Source of the DNA: DRTC01 sp964521025 | Lineage (GTDB): Bacteria > Cloacimonadota > Cloacimonadia > Cloacimonadales > TCS61 | Assembly (NCBI GenBank): GCA_964521025.1 | Contig: CAZFPK010000012.1 | Coordinates: forward strand, 1 to 64,000 | Reading direction: 5' to 3' | DNA length: 64,000 nt | In this document: in pieces, positions 47,336 to 56,451 of the stretch | How positions within the stretch are numbered: position 1 is the stretch's first letter | How the letters are laid out: every line of letters begins with the position of its first letter | Program-made: the position numbers and the translations under genes | Notes under the pieces: generated by a model | The model's input: the letters and a program-made list of their open reading frames with translations, nothing else | What the model was told of the DNA's origin: nothing | The model's database searches: none

Positions 47336-48605
47336 AGTTTTCCAGGATCGAAACCAATTTCTGGGTCAAGTTTTTCCTGCTGAATTTCATAAAATCCGTA
47401 TTATGAGAAATCGTTTCACCGTTTTTCCATTTAAGATAAATAGATGCGATATGATCTCTGATCTTTTCAATTTCCCGGTAAGGAAATATTTTTCCGCTTT
47501 TTGTTTCAGCAAGGATTTTTGCGGTTTCTCCATCCCCGGGTCCAATTCCTAAGATCGGAACCCGCGATCCGATATACTCGAAAATTTTTCCGGGAATTAT
47601 TCCTTTGTTATTGGGAACATCATTGATCATAAACAGCAATAAAGAGGAATTTGACATCTTTTCAACTGTTTCTTTATGCGATGTGTAAGGATAGAATTTG
47701 AGCAAATCATTTTTATTTTCTTCCTGCAAAATTTGTTTCACAGAATAGTCGATTTTCCCCTGTAAGTTTAACCTGATATCCGGATAACCTTTCTCAAAAA
47801 GTTTATTTATCGCTTTTAAGATCGAGATAGGATTCGCTTCCCGGGCAATCGTTCCAAAATAGTTAATATTGAAATTCTCATCTTTTTTTCTTTTTGGAAT
47901 ATTCTCAAAATCCTCGTGGTCAAAACCATTTGTGAGCAGGAACATTTTTTCTTCATTCCCGAAATCATCCAGGATCTTCTGATGAGCGGCAAGCAGGATA
48001 TCGCAATTTTTAACGACATTCTTTTCCAACTTCCGATCTAATTCTTCCGTGATCTTCCACCTGCGGACATTTTGCAAATAACCCATTTTTGTCCAGGGAT
48101 CGCGAAAATCGGCAAGCCATTCGACTTTGAAATTCTGCTTTAATTTGAATCCAATCAAATGAGTGGAATGAGGAGGTCCGGTAGTTGCGATATAAGCATA
48201 CTTATCGGATAACAATTCTGCTTTTGCCGACTGGAAAGCGGAACGATTCCAGATATTTCTCGCATCGGGAATGATAAAATTCAAACGCAACCAGATCGAG
48301 ATTTTTTTGATCAGTGTATCCGAGGAACTTGTTTCCAGACTTCCGTAAGGAATATTAGTTTTTTTCTTATTTAATTTTGAAAAAAGATGACCAAAAGTCG
48401 GAGTTTTTGTCCTGATCACTTTAATATTTTTGGGAACATCCTCCAGTAAAGATTTGTCGATTGAAGGATAATCACCATCATCCGTTGTGATAACAGTCGG
48501 TTCCCAGCCGAATTCCGACAGGTATTTCACGAATTTCAACCAGCGCTGAACTCCTGAACCTCCGCTGGGTGGGAAGTAGTAAGTTATGATCAGAATTTTT
48601 TTCAT
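47334..48605 (-). CDS. glycosyltransferase (GT4-like)
   Basis: A 423-aa GT-B fold glycosyltransferase, probably acting on envelope glycans or glycolipids at the cytoplasmic face. The N-terminal domain opens KILIITYYFPPSGGSGVQRW, a typical group 1/4 pattern (donor-acceptor loop), and has GPPHSTHLIGFKLK and WLADFRDPWTKMGY; the C-terminal domain has NINYFGTIAREANPISILKA and GIIPGKIFEYIGSRVPILGIGP with the sugar-nucleotide Glu in FEYIGSR. Good match in length. It stands alone and is precisely bracketed by two copies of one repeat (47217-47335 and 48618-48769). Confidence 0.85.
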   Translation of the reverse strand: MKKILIITYYFPPSGGSGVQRWLKFVKYLSEFGWEPTVITTDDGDYPSIDKSLLEDVPKNIKVIRTKTPTFGHLFSKLNKKKTNIPYGSLETSSSDTLIKKISIWLRLNFIIPDARNIWNRSAFQSAKAELLSDKYAYIATTGPPHSTHLIGFKLKQNFKVEWLADFRDPWTKMGYLQNVRRWKITEELDRKLEKNVVKNCDILLAAHQKILDDFGNEEKMFLLTNGFDHEDFENIPKRKKDENFNINYFGTIAREANPISILKAINKLFEKGYPDIRLNLQGKIDYSVKQILQEENKNDLLKFYPYTSHKETVEKMSNSSLLLFMINDVPNNKGIIPGKIFEYIGSRVPILGIGPGDGETAKILAETKSGKIFPYREIEKIRDHIASIYLKWKNGETISHNTDFMKFSRKNLTQKLVSILEN

Positions 48606-48617
48606 TTTATCTTATCC

Positions 48618-48769
48618 AACTTCCGAATGTTCCGGCAGTTGCCGGATCATCGGAATGTTGTTCAAACAAATTACTCTGAAAAATGAAACATCGGAATGTC
48701 AGAACTTTCCTTAAAACAATCGGAAGACCTTAATCTCTTTTCAAGAGATTTTGACATTCCGATGTTTTT
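48618..48769. repeat. AACTTCCGAAT-family repeat, long copy C
   Basis: AACTTCCGAATGTTCCGGCA-gt-TGCCGG, ATCGGAATGTTG, then AATCGGAAGACC, a perfect hairpin AATCTCTT-ttc-AAGAGATT (48732-48750) and GACATTCCGATGTTTTT. Outer frame matches copies A and B while the inner hairpins are different. Confidence 0.7.
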
Positions 48770-48837
48770 CTTATCAACAGAAACTTTTGACAAAAATCTG
48801 GAACATCATTTTTTTGTCCAAAAATTTAGGATAAAAA

Positions 48838-49101
48838 ATGCGTCCCATAGAAAAAAAAGTTTTGAAAAAGATAACCGATAAAGGCATCACTTTCGATGAT
48901 GTGCTCGAAATTATCGATCGTACCAGTACCCGTGAAATGAAAAAAAGTTTCCCGGATGATTGTCATTTTCAATCGGATAAATATTTTGCGAAAATTATTA
49001 CGGATTCACTTCTGCGGTATAAACTAATTCGGAAAGACGGGGATAAATTTTTCAAATTTGAGAAAAAGGAAAAGAAGGAAAAGAAAGAAACCGCGAATTG
49101 A
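48838..49101 (+). CDS. small charged protein of unknown function
   Basis: An 87-aa soluble protein, Lys-rich, with AGGATAA upstream of the ATG. The N-terminal half has helix-turn-helix-like spacing (KKVLKKITDKGITFDDVLEII) but no family is recognised; the C-terminal tail is low-complexity (KKEKKEKKETAN), and the last three codons belong to a dispersed repeat (ACCGCGAATTGACACGAA). It may be a real small gene, given the ribosome site and length, but could be spurious. Confidence 0.45.
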   Translation: MRPIEKKVLKKITDKGITFDDVLEIIDRTSTREMKKSFPDDCHFQSDKYFAKIITDSLLRYKLIRKDGDKFFKFEKKEKKEKKETAN

Positions 49102-49169
49102 CACGAATTTCCACGAAAATGTCATATCTTTTGAATCATCTTTGCGCCCTTTGCGTCTTTGCGGTTAAT
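49090..49169. repeat. two dispersed repeats between convergent genes
   Basis: ACCGCGAATTGACACGAA and CCACGAAAATG on the plus strand (49090-49119), then CTTTGCGCCCTTTGCGTC and TTTGCGGTTAA (49140-49169), the reverse complement of the widespread AACCGCAAAGACGCAAAGG phrase. The first supplies the end of the 87-aa gene, the second the end of the SpoU methyltransferase. Confidence 0.65.
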
Positions 49170-50057
49170 TGTTTTCCACTGCCTGCTCACCTCATAACAA
49201 CAAATCCCGGCAGTTACTCCAACATTCAAAGAGTTTTTCCAACCTGAAACCGGTATCTGCACAATATCATCGACTATATGCAAAATCTCTTTTGAGATTC
49301 CCAACGCTTCATTGCCAAAGAGCAGAGCAACAGGTTTTGGAAATTTTATATCATATATCGATTTTGCATGCGAGGTTGTTTCCAAAGCAAAGATAGGAAT
49401 GTTCTTCTCTTTCAGGAATTCGATCGCTTCTGCGGTTTGCTCAAAATACCTCCACTTAACAATTTTATCCGTTCCCATCGCTGTCTTTTGAACCTTTTTG
49501 TTTTCCGGCGTTGCAGTATATCCACCCGGCAGGATTTCTTCGATTCCAAAACATTCCGCTATTCTGAAGATCGAACCGACATTAAAAGATGAACGCAGGT
49601 TATCCAATATTAAATAGAGCGGGATGCTCTTATGATCAGGTTTTTCTTCATCTTTTTGGAAGATCAGGAAATCGTCGTCTTTCAAGTCGGAACCGAGTTT
49701 TTGCTCCAAAGCTACGGTAATTGCCAAAAAATCTCTCAGATCGATTCGCTTGCTTAATAATCCTGATATTTCAGTGAGTTCATCTTTTCCCGGGAAGTTC
49801 AGACATTCCCGGAATGCGAACAATAATTCCTTCCTTTTTGCTTTATTCTGCCAGTTCATTTCTATCGTTCTGATAAAATCCAGAAACACTTTTTTCTGTT
49901 TATCATCCGAAAAATTATCAAATTTCTTTTTTGAAAATTTCAAAAACCTCTCCCTGCTTTTACGATAAATATTGACACAGATTTTAGACAATTTTTTTTC
50001 ACGAGTGTGAATAAAATGATTAATGAAAAACAGGCAAGTTTTTTGTACAATAAACAT
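49122..50057 (-). CDS. TrmH/SpoU-family RNA 2'-O-methyltransferase
   Basis: Residues about 150-290 are a SPOUT methyltransferase domain: LILDNLRSSFNVGSIFRIAE (motif 1), PVALLFGNEALGISKE (motif 2) and VSGWKNSLNVGVTAGICCYE (motif 3, SAM-binding knot). The 145 residues before it are Lys-rich and helical with no known match, and the start is uncertain: no ribosome site precedes 50057, and an internal ATG at 49862 is possible. The last 14 residues (NRKDAKGAKMIQKI) are encoded by a dispersed repeat. Target RNA cannot be told. Confidence 0.8.
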   Translation of the reverse strand: MFIVQKTCLFFINHFIHTREKKLSKICVNIYRKSRERFLKFSKKKFDNFSDDKQKKVFLDFIRTIEMNWQNKAKRKELLFAFRECLNFPGKDELTEISGLLSKRIDLRDFLAITVALEQKLGSDLKDDDFLIFQKDEEKPDHKSIPLYLILDNLRSSFNVGSIFRIAECFGIEEILPGGYTATPENKKVQKTAMGTDKIVKWRYFEQTAEAIEFLKEKNIPIFALETTSHAKSIYDIKFPKPVALLFGNEALGISKEILHIVDDIVQIPVSGWKNSLNVGVTAGICCYEVSRQWKTINRKDAKGAKMIQKI

Positions 50058-50058
50058 T

Positions 50059-50129
50059 CTTGTTTGTGATGATTTTTCTCAAAGCGAGAACTTCGAGTTC
50101 AGTAACGCACAGCTCCTGCTTTGCGACCA
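50059..50129. repeat. palindromic leader of the tandem array
   Basis: TTTTTCTCAAAGCGAGAACT and GCTCCTGCTTTGCG look like diverged units of the array that follows; GAACT-tcg-AGTTC is a small hairpin. Part of the gap between the SpoU methyltransferase and the phosphoesterase. Confidence 0.5.
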
Positions 50130-50324
50130 TTTTCTCAAAGCTGAGTTTTGAGTTATCTTAATTTTCTCAAAGCAGGAGTTTTGAGTTATCTTAATTTTCT
50201 CAAAGCTGAGTTTTGAGTTACCTTGATTTTCTCAAAGCAGGAGCAATGAGTTACCTTGATTTTCTCAAAGCTGAGTTTTGAGTTACCTTGATTTTCTCAA
50301 AGCAGGAGCAATGAGTTACGGGAG
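50130..50324. repeat. tandem array of six 32-33 base palindromic units
   Basis: Six head-to-tail units with core TTTTCTCAAAGC[TGAG or AGGAG]..GAGTTA[TCTTAA or CCTTGA], starting at 50130, 50162, 50195, 50227, 50260 and 50292. Two unit types (TGAG and AGGAG) alternate, so the real period is about 65 bases. Most TGAG units fold CTCAAA with TTTGAG. A solitary relative overlaps the end of pgi at 56803-56838. It ends 8 bases before the phosphoesterase ATG. Confidence 0.85.
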
Positions 50325-50331
50325 TCTCCAA

Positions 50332-53006
50332 ATGAAAAAACAAATAATTTTGATTTTTAATCTAATAATTCTTATTAATCTTTTCTCTCAAATCCCGGTA
50401 AACAGCAGATTAAACCGCGATCTCGTCGGACACTGGACATTCGATGATCCGCAAAACCTGACGCAGGCAACTAGCGGGAACGACCTGGAATTGGTTGGTT
50501 CGCATACGGCAGTCGATGGTCCCGAAGCAGGTAACGGAGCAGTCAATATCGGAGTTGGCAGTTTTTATCGCTGCTATCATGATATTGCTCCCAATGGCGA
50601 GGGAAATCCTGATTGGGTAAATATTTTCACGATCGTGATGGACATCAAAATTCCGCAACTCGATCAATGGTATTGTTTTTATCAGACCAATTACAATAAT
50701 TACAACGACGGCGACTGGTTCATCAATCCAAGCGGACAGGTTGGAGTCGGTGATACAGGCTATTCGACTTATACTATAGAACCGGAGGAATGGTATCGGC
50801 TGGCGATTTCCGTCAGTTTGGGAGAGCATTACGATTATTATCTCGACGGGCAACTTTTACACAACGGCGGAGAGCAGGATTTCGAAGGCAGGTTTTCTCT
50901 TTATCCGGTAGATAACGGCAACCAGGTTTTGTTTTTTGCGGATAATAACAGCGAGGATAACGCTCTCGATGTCGCTCAAATTATGCTATATGATCATGAC
51001 CTTTCTGCTTCCGAATTAGAAGAACTCGGAGGTTTCGGGCACGAATTTGAAAGTCCGGAACTGATGATTCCCTACCTGCAGACTCCAACTCCGAATTCTG
51101 TTTATATTTGCTGGCATACTGATGGTTCTCCAGAATCGATCGTTGAATACGGGACATCCGAAAATCTTGGGCAAATCCAAACCGGAGAAATTCATAGTTT
51201 TAATGCAAACACGATCTGGCATTGGGTTCAATTAACCGGCTTGCAGCCGGATACGAATTATTATTACCGTTGTATTTCCGACCAGGATACGACTTCCATC
51301 AAAATCTTCCGAACGCAACCGGAAAACGATATCTCAACCGGTCATATCAGGTTTGCTGTTTACGGAGACAATCGAACTGATACGGCAAAGCATACGGAAA
51401 TCATCCAGGCGATGCGGGAAAAAATGGTCGAACTTTATGGTGAGAATGTCCACGAAGAAATGAACCTGGTATTCAATGTGGGTGATATTGTAACTTATGG
51501 TTGGACTCTGTCGCAGTATTTTAACGAATATTTCAACCCGATCCGTTCGCTTTCCGACGAAGTTCCGTTCATGGTTTCGATTGGAAATCACGAATACGAA
51601 GCAGATTATTATTATGATTATATGAAATATGAAGATCTCGGCGGACCGGAAGGAGAAGAATATTATCCATTCAGGATCGGACCGGTTTTGTTTATCGTCT
51701 TGAACAGCAATACTCAAGGAAACACGCAATTGACCTGGTTTGAGGATCAACTCACGCAAGCGGAAAACGACGAGAATATCGGATGGATATTCGTATTTCT
51801 TCATCACCCGGGACACAGCGAGATCTGGCCCGATGGAAATACAAGCTGGATTCAGAACGAGATCATTTCCATACTTTCTTTGTATGAAAAAGGAGAAATT
51901 CTTTTTTACGGACATTCCCACAATTATGAAAGAGGAATCGCTCCGAACAGTAATTTGAGGATGATCCTGACAGGCGGTGGAGGTTCTGTTCTCGACCGCT
52001 GGGGAATGTATGGAAATCAAACCGATTATGCGGAAATCCACCGTTCACACGATCATTATAATTATGTTATTATAGATATCGACCTGGAAAATGATTCTTA
52101 TACAGCGGAAACTTACACACTGGGACATCTCGACCTGCCGCAGGATAATGTTCTGCTCGACGATTTTTATCATTATCGAAATGCTCAGAATCCTGAAACT
52201 CCGATTGGATTAGGTCCTGTATATGAAGGTTTGGAAACTCCGGTTCTGGTCGCATCTCCGTTCACAGCAGATTTTCCTTTGATGAGCTCCCAATTCCAAT
52301 TGAATGATAACCAGCACAATTGGACTTCATCTTTGGTTGATGAAACACGGCTTTGGGAAAATATTTACGGAGACAGCGGTGCTCCGGATTATGTTCCCAT
52401 TGATCTGAATGAAAATATCGACCTGAAAAGACTGCAAATCGAAGAAGGAATTCTGGATATCGGTTTTACTTATTTTTGGAGAATGCATTACCGGGATTTG
52501 AACCTGAAATGGAGTGATTGGTCGGCAATGTCATCGATTGGGAATGGGATCTCGATGGAGACGGCACGACAGATTCAAATGAGCAGGATCCGGATTGGAT
52601 TTATATCGACAACGGAAATTACACGGTCAGTTTAACCGCAGATTTTGGTGATGAGCAGCTCACGGAAACAAAGGAAGATTTTATCATTGTTGAACTGGCT
52701 GCACACGATAACCAGGATATCCAAAAAGGGAAAAATAATCTCCATAATTATCCGAATCCCTTCAAAGTAAAAGAAAAAACAAAAATCGAGTTCAATCTGG
52801 TAAAGACAGGATTTGTGCAGATCAGCATTTACAACCTGAAAGGACAGAAGGTCAGGACTTTGCTCGCAGAAAACATGGAGAAAGGTTCCCATCTTATTTA
52901 TTGGAATGGAAAAAACAGAATCGGTCAAAAAGTTAAACCCGGAGTTTATTTTTATAAATTGGATTTTAATGGAAAAGAAGTTGCGAGGAAGATGGTGGTG
53001 AAATAA
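50332..53006 (+). pseudogene. secreted LamG-metallophosphoesterase, frameshifted before its PKD and sorting domains
   Basis: Frame 1 (50332-52635, 767 codons) is a signal peptide, a LamG-like domain (about 30-230; LVGHWTFDDPQ), a purple-acid-phosphatase-type N domain (YEYGTSENLGQIQTG style) and a calcineurin-like core with all metal motifs: GDNRTD, FNVGDIV, SIGNHEY, FLHHPGHSE and YGHSHNYERG. A fibronectin-like domain follows, but near 52530 frame 1 enters nonsense (SMETARQIQMS). Frame 3 (52518-53006) takes over with PKD (VIDWEWDLDGDGTTDSNEQD) and a sorting domain (NYPNPF, KGQKVRTL, PGVYFYKL). The junction goes straight from the fibronectin end to the middle of the PKD domain, so a deletion seems likely. 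Confidence 0.75.
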
Positions 53007-53007
53007 C

Positions 53008-53032
53008 ACGATTCTCCGAATCGTTTTTTTTT
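53008..53032 (+). terminator. terminator hairpin with 3-base loop
   Basis: ACGATTC-tcc-GAATCGT followed by TTTTTTTT directly after the phosphoesterase stop. Same layout as the other mini-hairpins but with a U-run. Confidence 0.75.
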
Positions 53033-53047
53033 GATGTTTAACCCTAT

Positions 53048-53136
53048 TCAAAATCTCTATTTGATTTTGTAAAATCTCGTGGAGTTATTTGAGGATTGAA
53101 TCAGAGATTCAAGATTACAACGGAACAGAGTTCCGT
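53048..53136. repeat. three further mini-hairpins
   Basis: CAAAATC/GATTTTG (53048-53068, 7-base loop), TTGAATC-aga-GATTCAA (53096-53112) and ACGGAAC-aga-GTTCCGT (53120-53136) lie in a row between the phosphoesterase and the thioesterase gene. Confidence 0.65.
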
Positions 53137-53153
53137 GGTGCAGGTGAATAATC

Positions 53154-53549
53154 ATGCGATACAAACGAAAAATATTCGGTTATGAATGCGACATTTACGG
53201 GCATATGAACAATGCTAATTATCTTCATCTTTATGAGGAAGCCAGAGCAGATGCATTGGAGAAGATGAACCTGCCCCTGAGGAAGATCAGGAAATTGGAT
53301 TTTAGTATTTTTATTACTCATCTTGAAATAGATTTCAAAAAAGGCATCAAAGCGGAAGAAATAGTTATGATAGAATCTTCCGTTTCTCAGCTCTCAAGGG
53401 TAAGATCCATCTGGAAACAGGAAATTTATAATCGTAAAAATGAATTGTGTAATACTGCTCAGGTCACCGGAGTTTTTGTGAAAGAAGGAAAATCCTCCCG
53501 CATTTCAAGAGAATTATTCGAGCATTTTTTGAAGTTCAAAGAGGATTAA
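53154..53549 (+). CDS. YbgC/4HBT-family acyl-CoA thioesterase
   Basis: A 131-aa hotdog-fold thioesterase that hydrolyses acyl-CoA. The active-site Asp sits in the typical N-terminal ECDIYGHMNNANYLHLYEEAR pattern (about residues 11-31, with the GHMNNANY signature), followed by strand pairs IDFKKGIKAEEI and SSVSQLSRVRSIW. Length is standard. Ribosome site AGGTGAAT. It is not next to tol-pal genes, so the physiological substrate is not indicated. Confidence 0.85.
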   Translation: MRYKRKIFGYECDIYGHMNNANYLHLYEEARADALEKMNLPLRKIRKLDFSIFITHLEIDFKKGIKAEEIVMIESSVSQLSRVRSIWKQEIYNRKNELCNTAQVTGVFVKEGKSSRISRELFEHFLKFKED

Positions 53550-53705
53550 CCTGATAGATATTATACCCAAATCCTGTTTTCCAGTAGTTTAGGAAATGAA
53601 GTCCAGTCATTAGGCAGTCAATTCTTCCCGGTTCAGAGGATCATTTCCCCGCGGGTTTTCTTAAATCGGGATTCGATTTCATCTGAGATATTAAGAAAAA
53701 AATCC

Positions 53706-54743
53706 TTACATATTTTCCTCGATCTTCTCGAAAATACTCATCTGTTCCTGCGAAGGTGTTATGCGGAAATGCCGGTAAGATTTCAAGGTAACCTTCCTGC
53801 CTTGTAGAGTTCTATCGAGAAATCCCTGCTGGATAAGATACGGCTCGTAAATTTCTTCGATAGTTCCCGGATCTTCACCAACTGCGACTGCCAGGGTTTT
53901 TAATCCAACCGGACCGCCGCTGTAATTTTCCATGATCGTTTTCAGTATCCTTTTATCCATATCATCGAGTCCGCAGTGATCGACATTCAACATTTTCAGG
54001 GCTTTGATCGCGATTTCTTTTGTTATCCTGCCGTCTCCTCTTATTTGAGCATAATCACGAACTCTTCGCAATAAACGATTAGCAACGCGCGGCGTTCCGC
54101 GACTGCGGCGACCGATCTCATCCGTTCCTTCCGCTTCGATAGGAATTTTCATCAATTTTGCCGAACGGGTAATTATTTTTTTTATACTTTGCACATCATA
54201 ATAATCTAATCGTAAAGTCAAACCGAACCTGGCTCGCAGCGGAGAAGTCAGAAGTCCGGCGCGGGTAGTTGCTCCGATCAGGGTGAACGGTTCGATATCG
54301 ATATTCAAAGAACGAGCCGAGGGTCCGCTGTCTATGATGATCTCCATCTTAAAATCCTCGATGGCAGGATACATATATTCTTCGACTACATGATTCAAGC
54401 GATGGACTTCATCGATAAAAAAAACATCGCTTCTCTGCAAATTTGTCAAAATTCCCGCCAGATCGGATGCTCGTTCGAGGACCGGTCCCGCACTTACTTT
54501 GATTTCCGTATCGAGTTCATTGGCAATAATATGCGCGAGAGTTGTTTTTCCTAAACCGGGTGGTCCGTAAAACAAAATATGATCGAGAGGTTCCCTTCGC
54601 AGTTTTGTTGCCTGGATGGAAATGTCCAAAATTTCTTTTATCTGCTCCTGCCCGACAAAATCAGTGAGAGTTTTTGGCCGGAGCGTTCTATCGAATTCCT
54701 GTTCATCCGGGAATTCTTTCGGGTCTGAGATTCTTTCTAACAT
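53706..54743 (-). CDS. ruvB: Holliday junction branch migration ATPase RuvB
   Basis: RuvB hexamers drive branch migration with RuvA during recombination repair. The 345-aa protein starts with the typical TLRPKTLTDFVGQEQIK; Walker A is GPPGLGKTTLA (about 63-73), Walker B FFIDEVHRLN, sensor 1 LIGATTRAGLL, and the C-terminal winged helix has YSGGPVGLKTLAVAVGED and GFLDRTLQGRKVT. All expected parts are present. Good AAGGAC ribosome site. No ruvA or ruvC is next to it. Confidence 0.96.
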   Translation of the reverse strand: MLERISDPKEFPDEQEFDRTLRPKTLTDFVGQEQIKEILDISIQATKLRREPLDHILFYGPPGLGKTTLAHIIANELDTEIKVSAGPVLERASDLAGILTNLQRSDVFFIDEVHRLNHVVEEYMYPAIEDFKMEIIIDSGPSARSLNIDIEPFTLIGATTRAGLLTSPLRARFGLTLRLDYYDVQSIKKIITRSAKLMKIPIEAEGTDEIGRRSRGTPRVANRLLRRVRDYAQIRGDGRITKEIAIKALKMLNVDHCGLDDMDKRILKTIMENYSGGPVGLKTLAVAVGEDPGTIEEIYEPYLIQQGFLDRTLQGRKVTLKSYRHFRITPSQEQMSIFEKIEENM

Positions 54744-54925
54744 TTGTTGTCCTTTTTCATTTTACTCATGCTTTCCAAGAATTATTACAGATTTTTATTT
54801 TAGTTTTAGAAAAAATATTCGATCTATATGTCAATTTTTTATTTCTTCCAATACGCAAATTATTTATATATTTTGCGAATTAATCCGCAAAATATCATGA
54901 TTATTTGCGAATACAATAAAAGGGC

Positions 54926-55618
54926 TTACCTCTTTTTTCTTTTCCATTTTGAAAAAATAGAATTTCCTGCATAAGGTGAATCTTCGAGAGATCTTTGAAT
55001 TTTCCAATTAACAAAAATCCACAAGGCAGCGATCAGAACAAGCAATCCAAAAGCAGAAATTATGTTTGCTCTGCAAAAGAAATTGAAGGCAGCATGACAA
55101 ACCATTGCCAGTAATAATGCCGGGATGACGAATATTATGCTCTTCTTTTTTGCAAACTTGAACTTGCCCAGAGCATGTCCCCAGATACTGGAAAAAAGAG
55201 CATGTGCCGGAACAGATAATAATGCCCGGATAAGGATCGTATTTGGAAGAAGGAATATTGCTTGTTTACTGAACCTGAAAAGGTAAAGCCCATTCTCGAC
55301 GGAAGCAAAACCCAGAGCAACAGCGGAAGCATAAACAATGCCGTCCATCGGTTCACTGAAGTTTTTGTTCCGAAATAAAAAAATCCAGACCACCAGGAAT
55401 TTGAAAGATTCTTCGATGATGGGAGCAGCGACCACAGCACTTGTGAAAAAATTCCACTTAAAAGGTAATTGCACGAAGATTGTGAAGGCAACTGCAAGAA
55501 ATCCCAAAAAATAGGAAACAAAAATAAGTTTCAACGGTTCCGGCTCGATTCTATCCCTTTGATAAAAATACCATAACCAGTAAAGTCCCGGAGCAAAACC
55601 TAACAAAATATATTGCAT
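54926..55618 (-). CDS. PrsW-family intramembrane metalloprotease
   Basis: A 230-aa membrane protein with about seven helices. The catalytic signatures are IIEESFKFLVVWIF (EE..K, about 63-77) and a pair of later His motifs (SVPAHALFSSIWGHALG, near 140-156; CHAAFNFFCR, near 190), as in PrsW, which cleaves anti-sigma factors in Bacillus. The start PGLYWLWYFYQRDRIEPEP is characteristic. It is followed after 8 bases on the same strand by none; upstream lies the macrodomain gene with a 9-base gap, so the two are probably co-transcribed. Confidence 0.82.
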   Translation of the reverse strand: MQYILLGFAPGLYWLWYFYQRDRIEPEPLKLIFVSYFLGFLAVAFTIFVQLPFKWNFFTSAVVAAPIIEESFKFLVVWIFLFRNKNFSEPMDGIVYASAVALGFASVENGLYLFRFSKQAIFLLPNTILIRALLSVPAHALFSSIWGHALGKFKFAKKKSIIFVIPALLLAMVCHAAFNFFCRANIISAFGLLVLIAALWIFVNWKIQRSLEDSPYAGNSIFSKWKRKKR

Positions 55619-55626
55619 AACTGGTT

Positions 55627-56124
55627 CTAAACTTCCTTCAAGTACTGCTGAAAAGTGTGATCATCAAAACAGACAAAGGTCACTTGTTTTATCTCATCAT
55701 TTTTGGAAAGAAAATTCTTCACTTCCCGCACTGCGATTTTCGTAGCTCTTTCCGGCGGGAAATGGTAAATTCCCGTGCTGATAGCAGGAAAAGCAATTGT
55801 TCTGATCTTATTCTCGATGGCAATTTTCAAGCTGTTCCGGTAGCAATTTGCCAGTAATTCATCTTCGTTATTATTTCCTCCGGACCAAACCGGTCCGACC
55901 GTATGAATGACAAATTTTGCCGGTAAGTTATATCCCTTCGTGATCTTTGCTTCTCCTGTTTCACAGCCTTTTAGAGAACGGCATTCATCCAATAATTCCG
56001 TTCCGGCAGCACAATGAATTGCTCCATCGACTCCACCTCCGCCGAGTAAAGTTTTGTTCGCAGCGTTTACGATGGCATCGACTTTTAGTCCGGTGATGTC
56101 ACCTTTATGGATTTTGATCTTCAT
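55627..56124 (-). CDS. macrodomain protein (ADP-ribosyl/O-acetyl-ADP-ribose hydrolase type)
   Basis: A 165-aa single macrodomain. ADP-ribose binding motifs are clear: VDAIVNAANKTLLGGGGVDG (residues 15-34) and FPAISTGIYHFPPERAT (about 113-129), with IHTVGPVW between. These match the MacroD/YmdB type that hydrolyses O-acetyl-ADP-ribose or mono-ADP-ribose. Its start overlaps the end of the small LapA-like gene by 20 bases, and prsW follows 8 bases later: a three-gene unit. Confidence 0.93.
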   Translation of the reverse strand: MKIKIHKGDITGLKVDAIVNAANKTLLGGGGVDGAIHCAAGTELLDECRSLKGCETGEAKITKGYNLPAKFVIHTVGPVWSGGNNNEDELLANCYRNSLKIAIENKIRTIAFPAISTGIYHFPPERATKIAVREVKNFLSKNDEIKQVTFVCFDDHTFQQYLKEV

Positions 56125-56326
56125 TTTTACCTTTCTTCTTTTTGGAAATGATCGCCATAAAATATCCGATAATAAAGCCGATGATCAAAATTGCCGGATA
56201 GATTATGATGCGAGACATACTGATCGTCCAGAAATAGATTTTGAATTCGACGACTTTTGTATTCTGGATGAGCAAAATTAAAAATAGAACGATCAGGACT
56301 AAAATAATTATTGTTTTTGGTTTCAT
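56105..56326 (-). CDS. small membrane protein, LapA/DUF1049-like
   Basis: Started at ATG 56326 (GGGAG nine bases upstream), 73 aa. Two membrane helices (about 5-22, IIILVLIVLFLILLIQNT; and about 36-58) with the typical QNTKVVEFKIYFW link after the first, as in LapA-type proteins linked to lipopolysaccharide assembly in other Gram-negatives. The C-terminal tail is Lys-rich. It overlaps the macrodomain gene. Confidence 0.65.
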   Translation of the reverse strand: MKPKTIIILVLIVLFLILLIQNTKVVEFKIYFWTISMSRIIIYPAILIIGFIIGYFMAIISKKKKGKNEDQNP

Positions 56327-56451
56327 TGTATCTCCCGAATTTGTAAAACAATTTGCCAAATTGTCTTAATTAAAATAATTTCGAAAACTTATACAATTTG
56401 TTGAATTGAAATGAAACAGATGATCCTAAAATAACAAGATAGCATCATATT

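Noticed and set aside
50130..50324. CRISPR array
   Set aside because: Units are contiguous with no unique spacers; alternating unit types are palindromic tandem repeats, and no cas gene is near.
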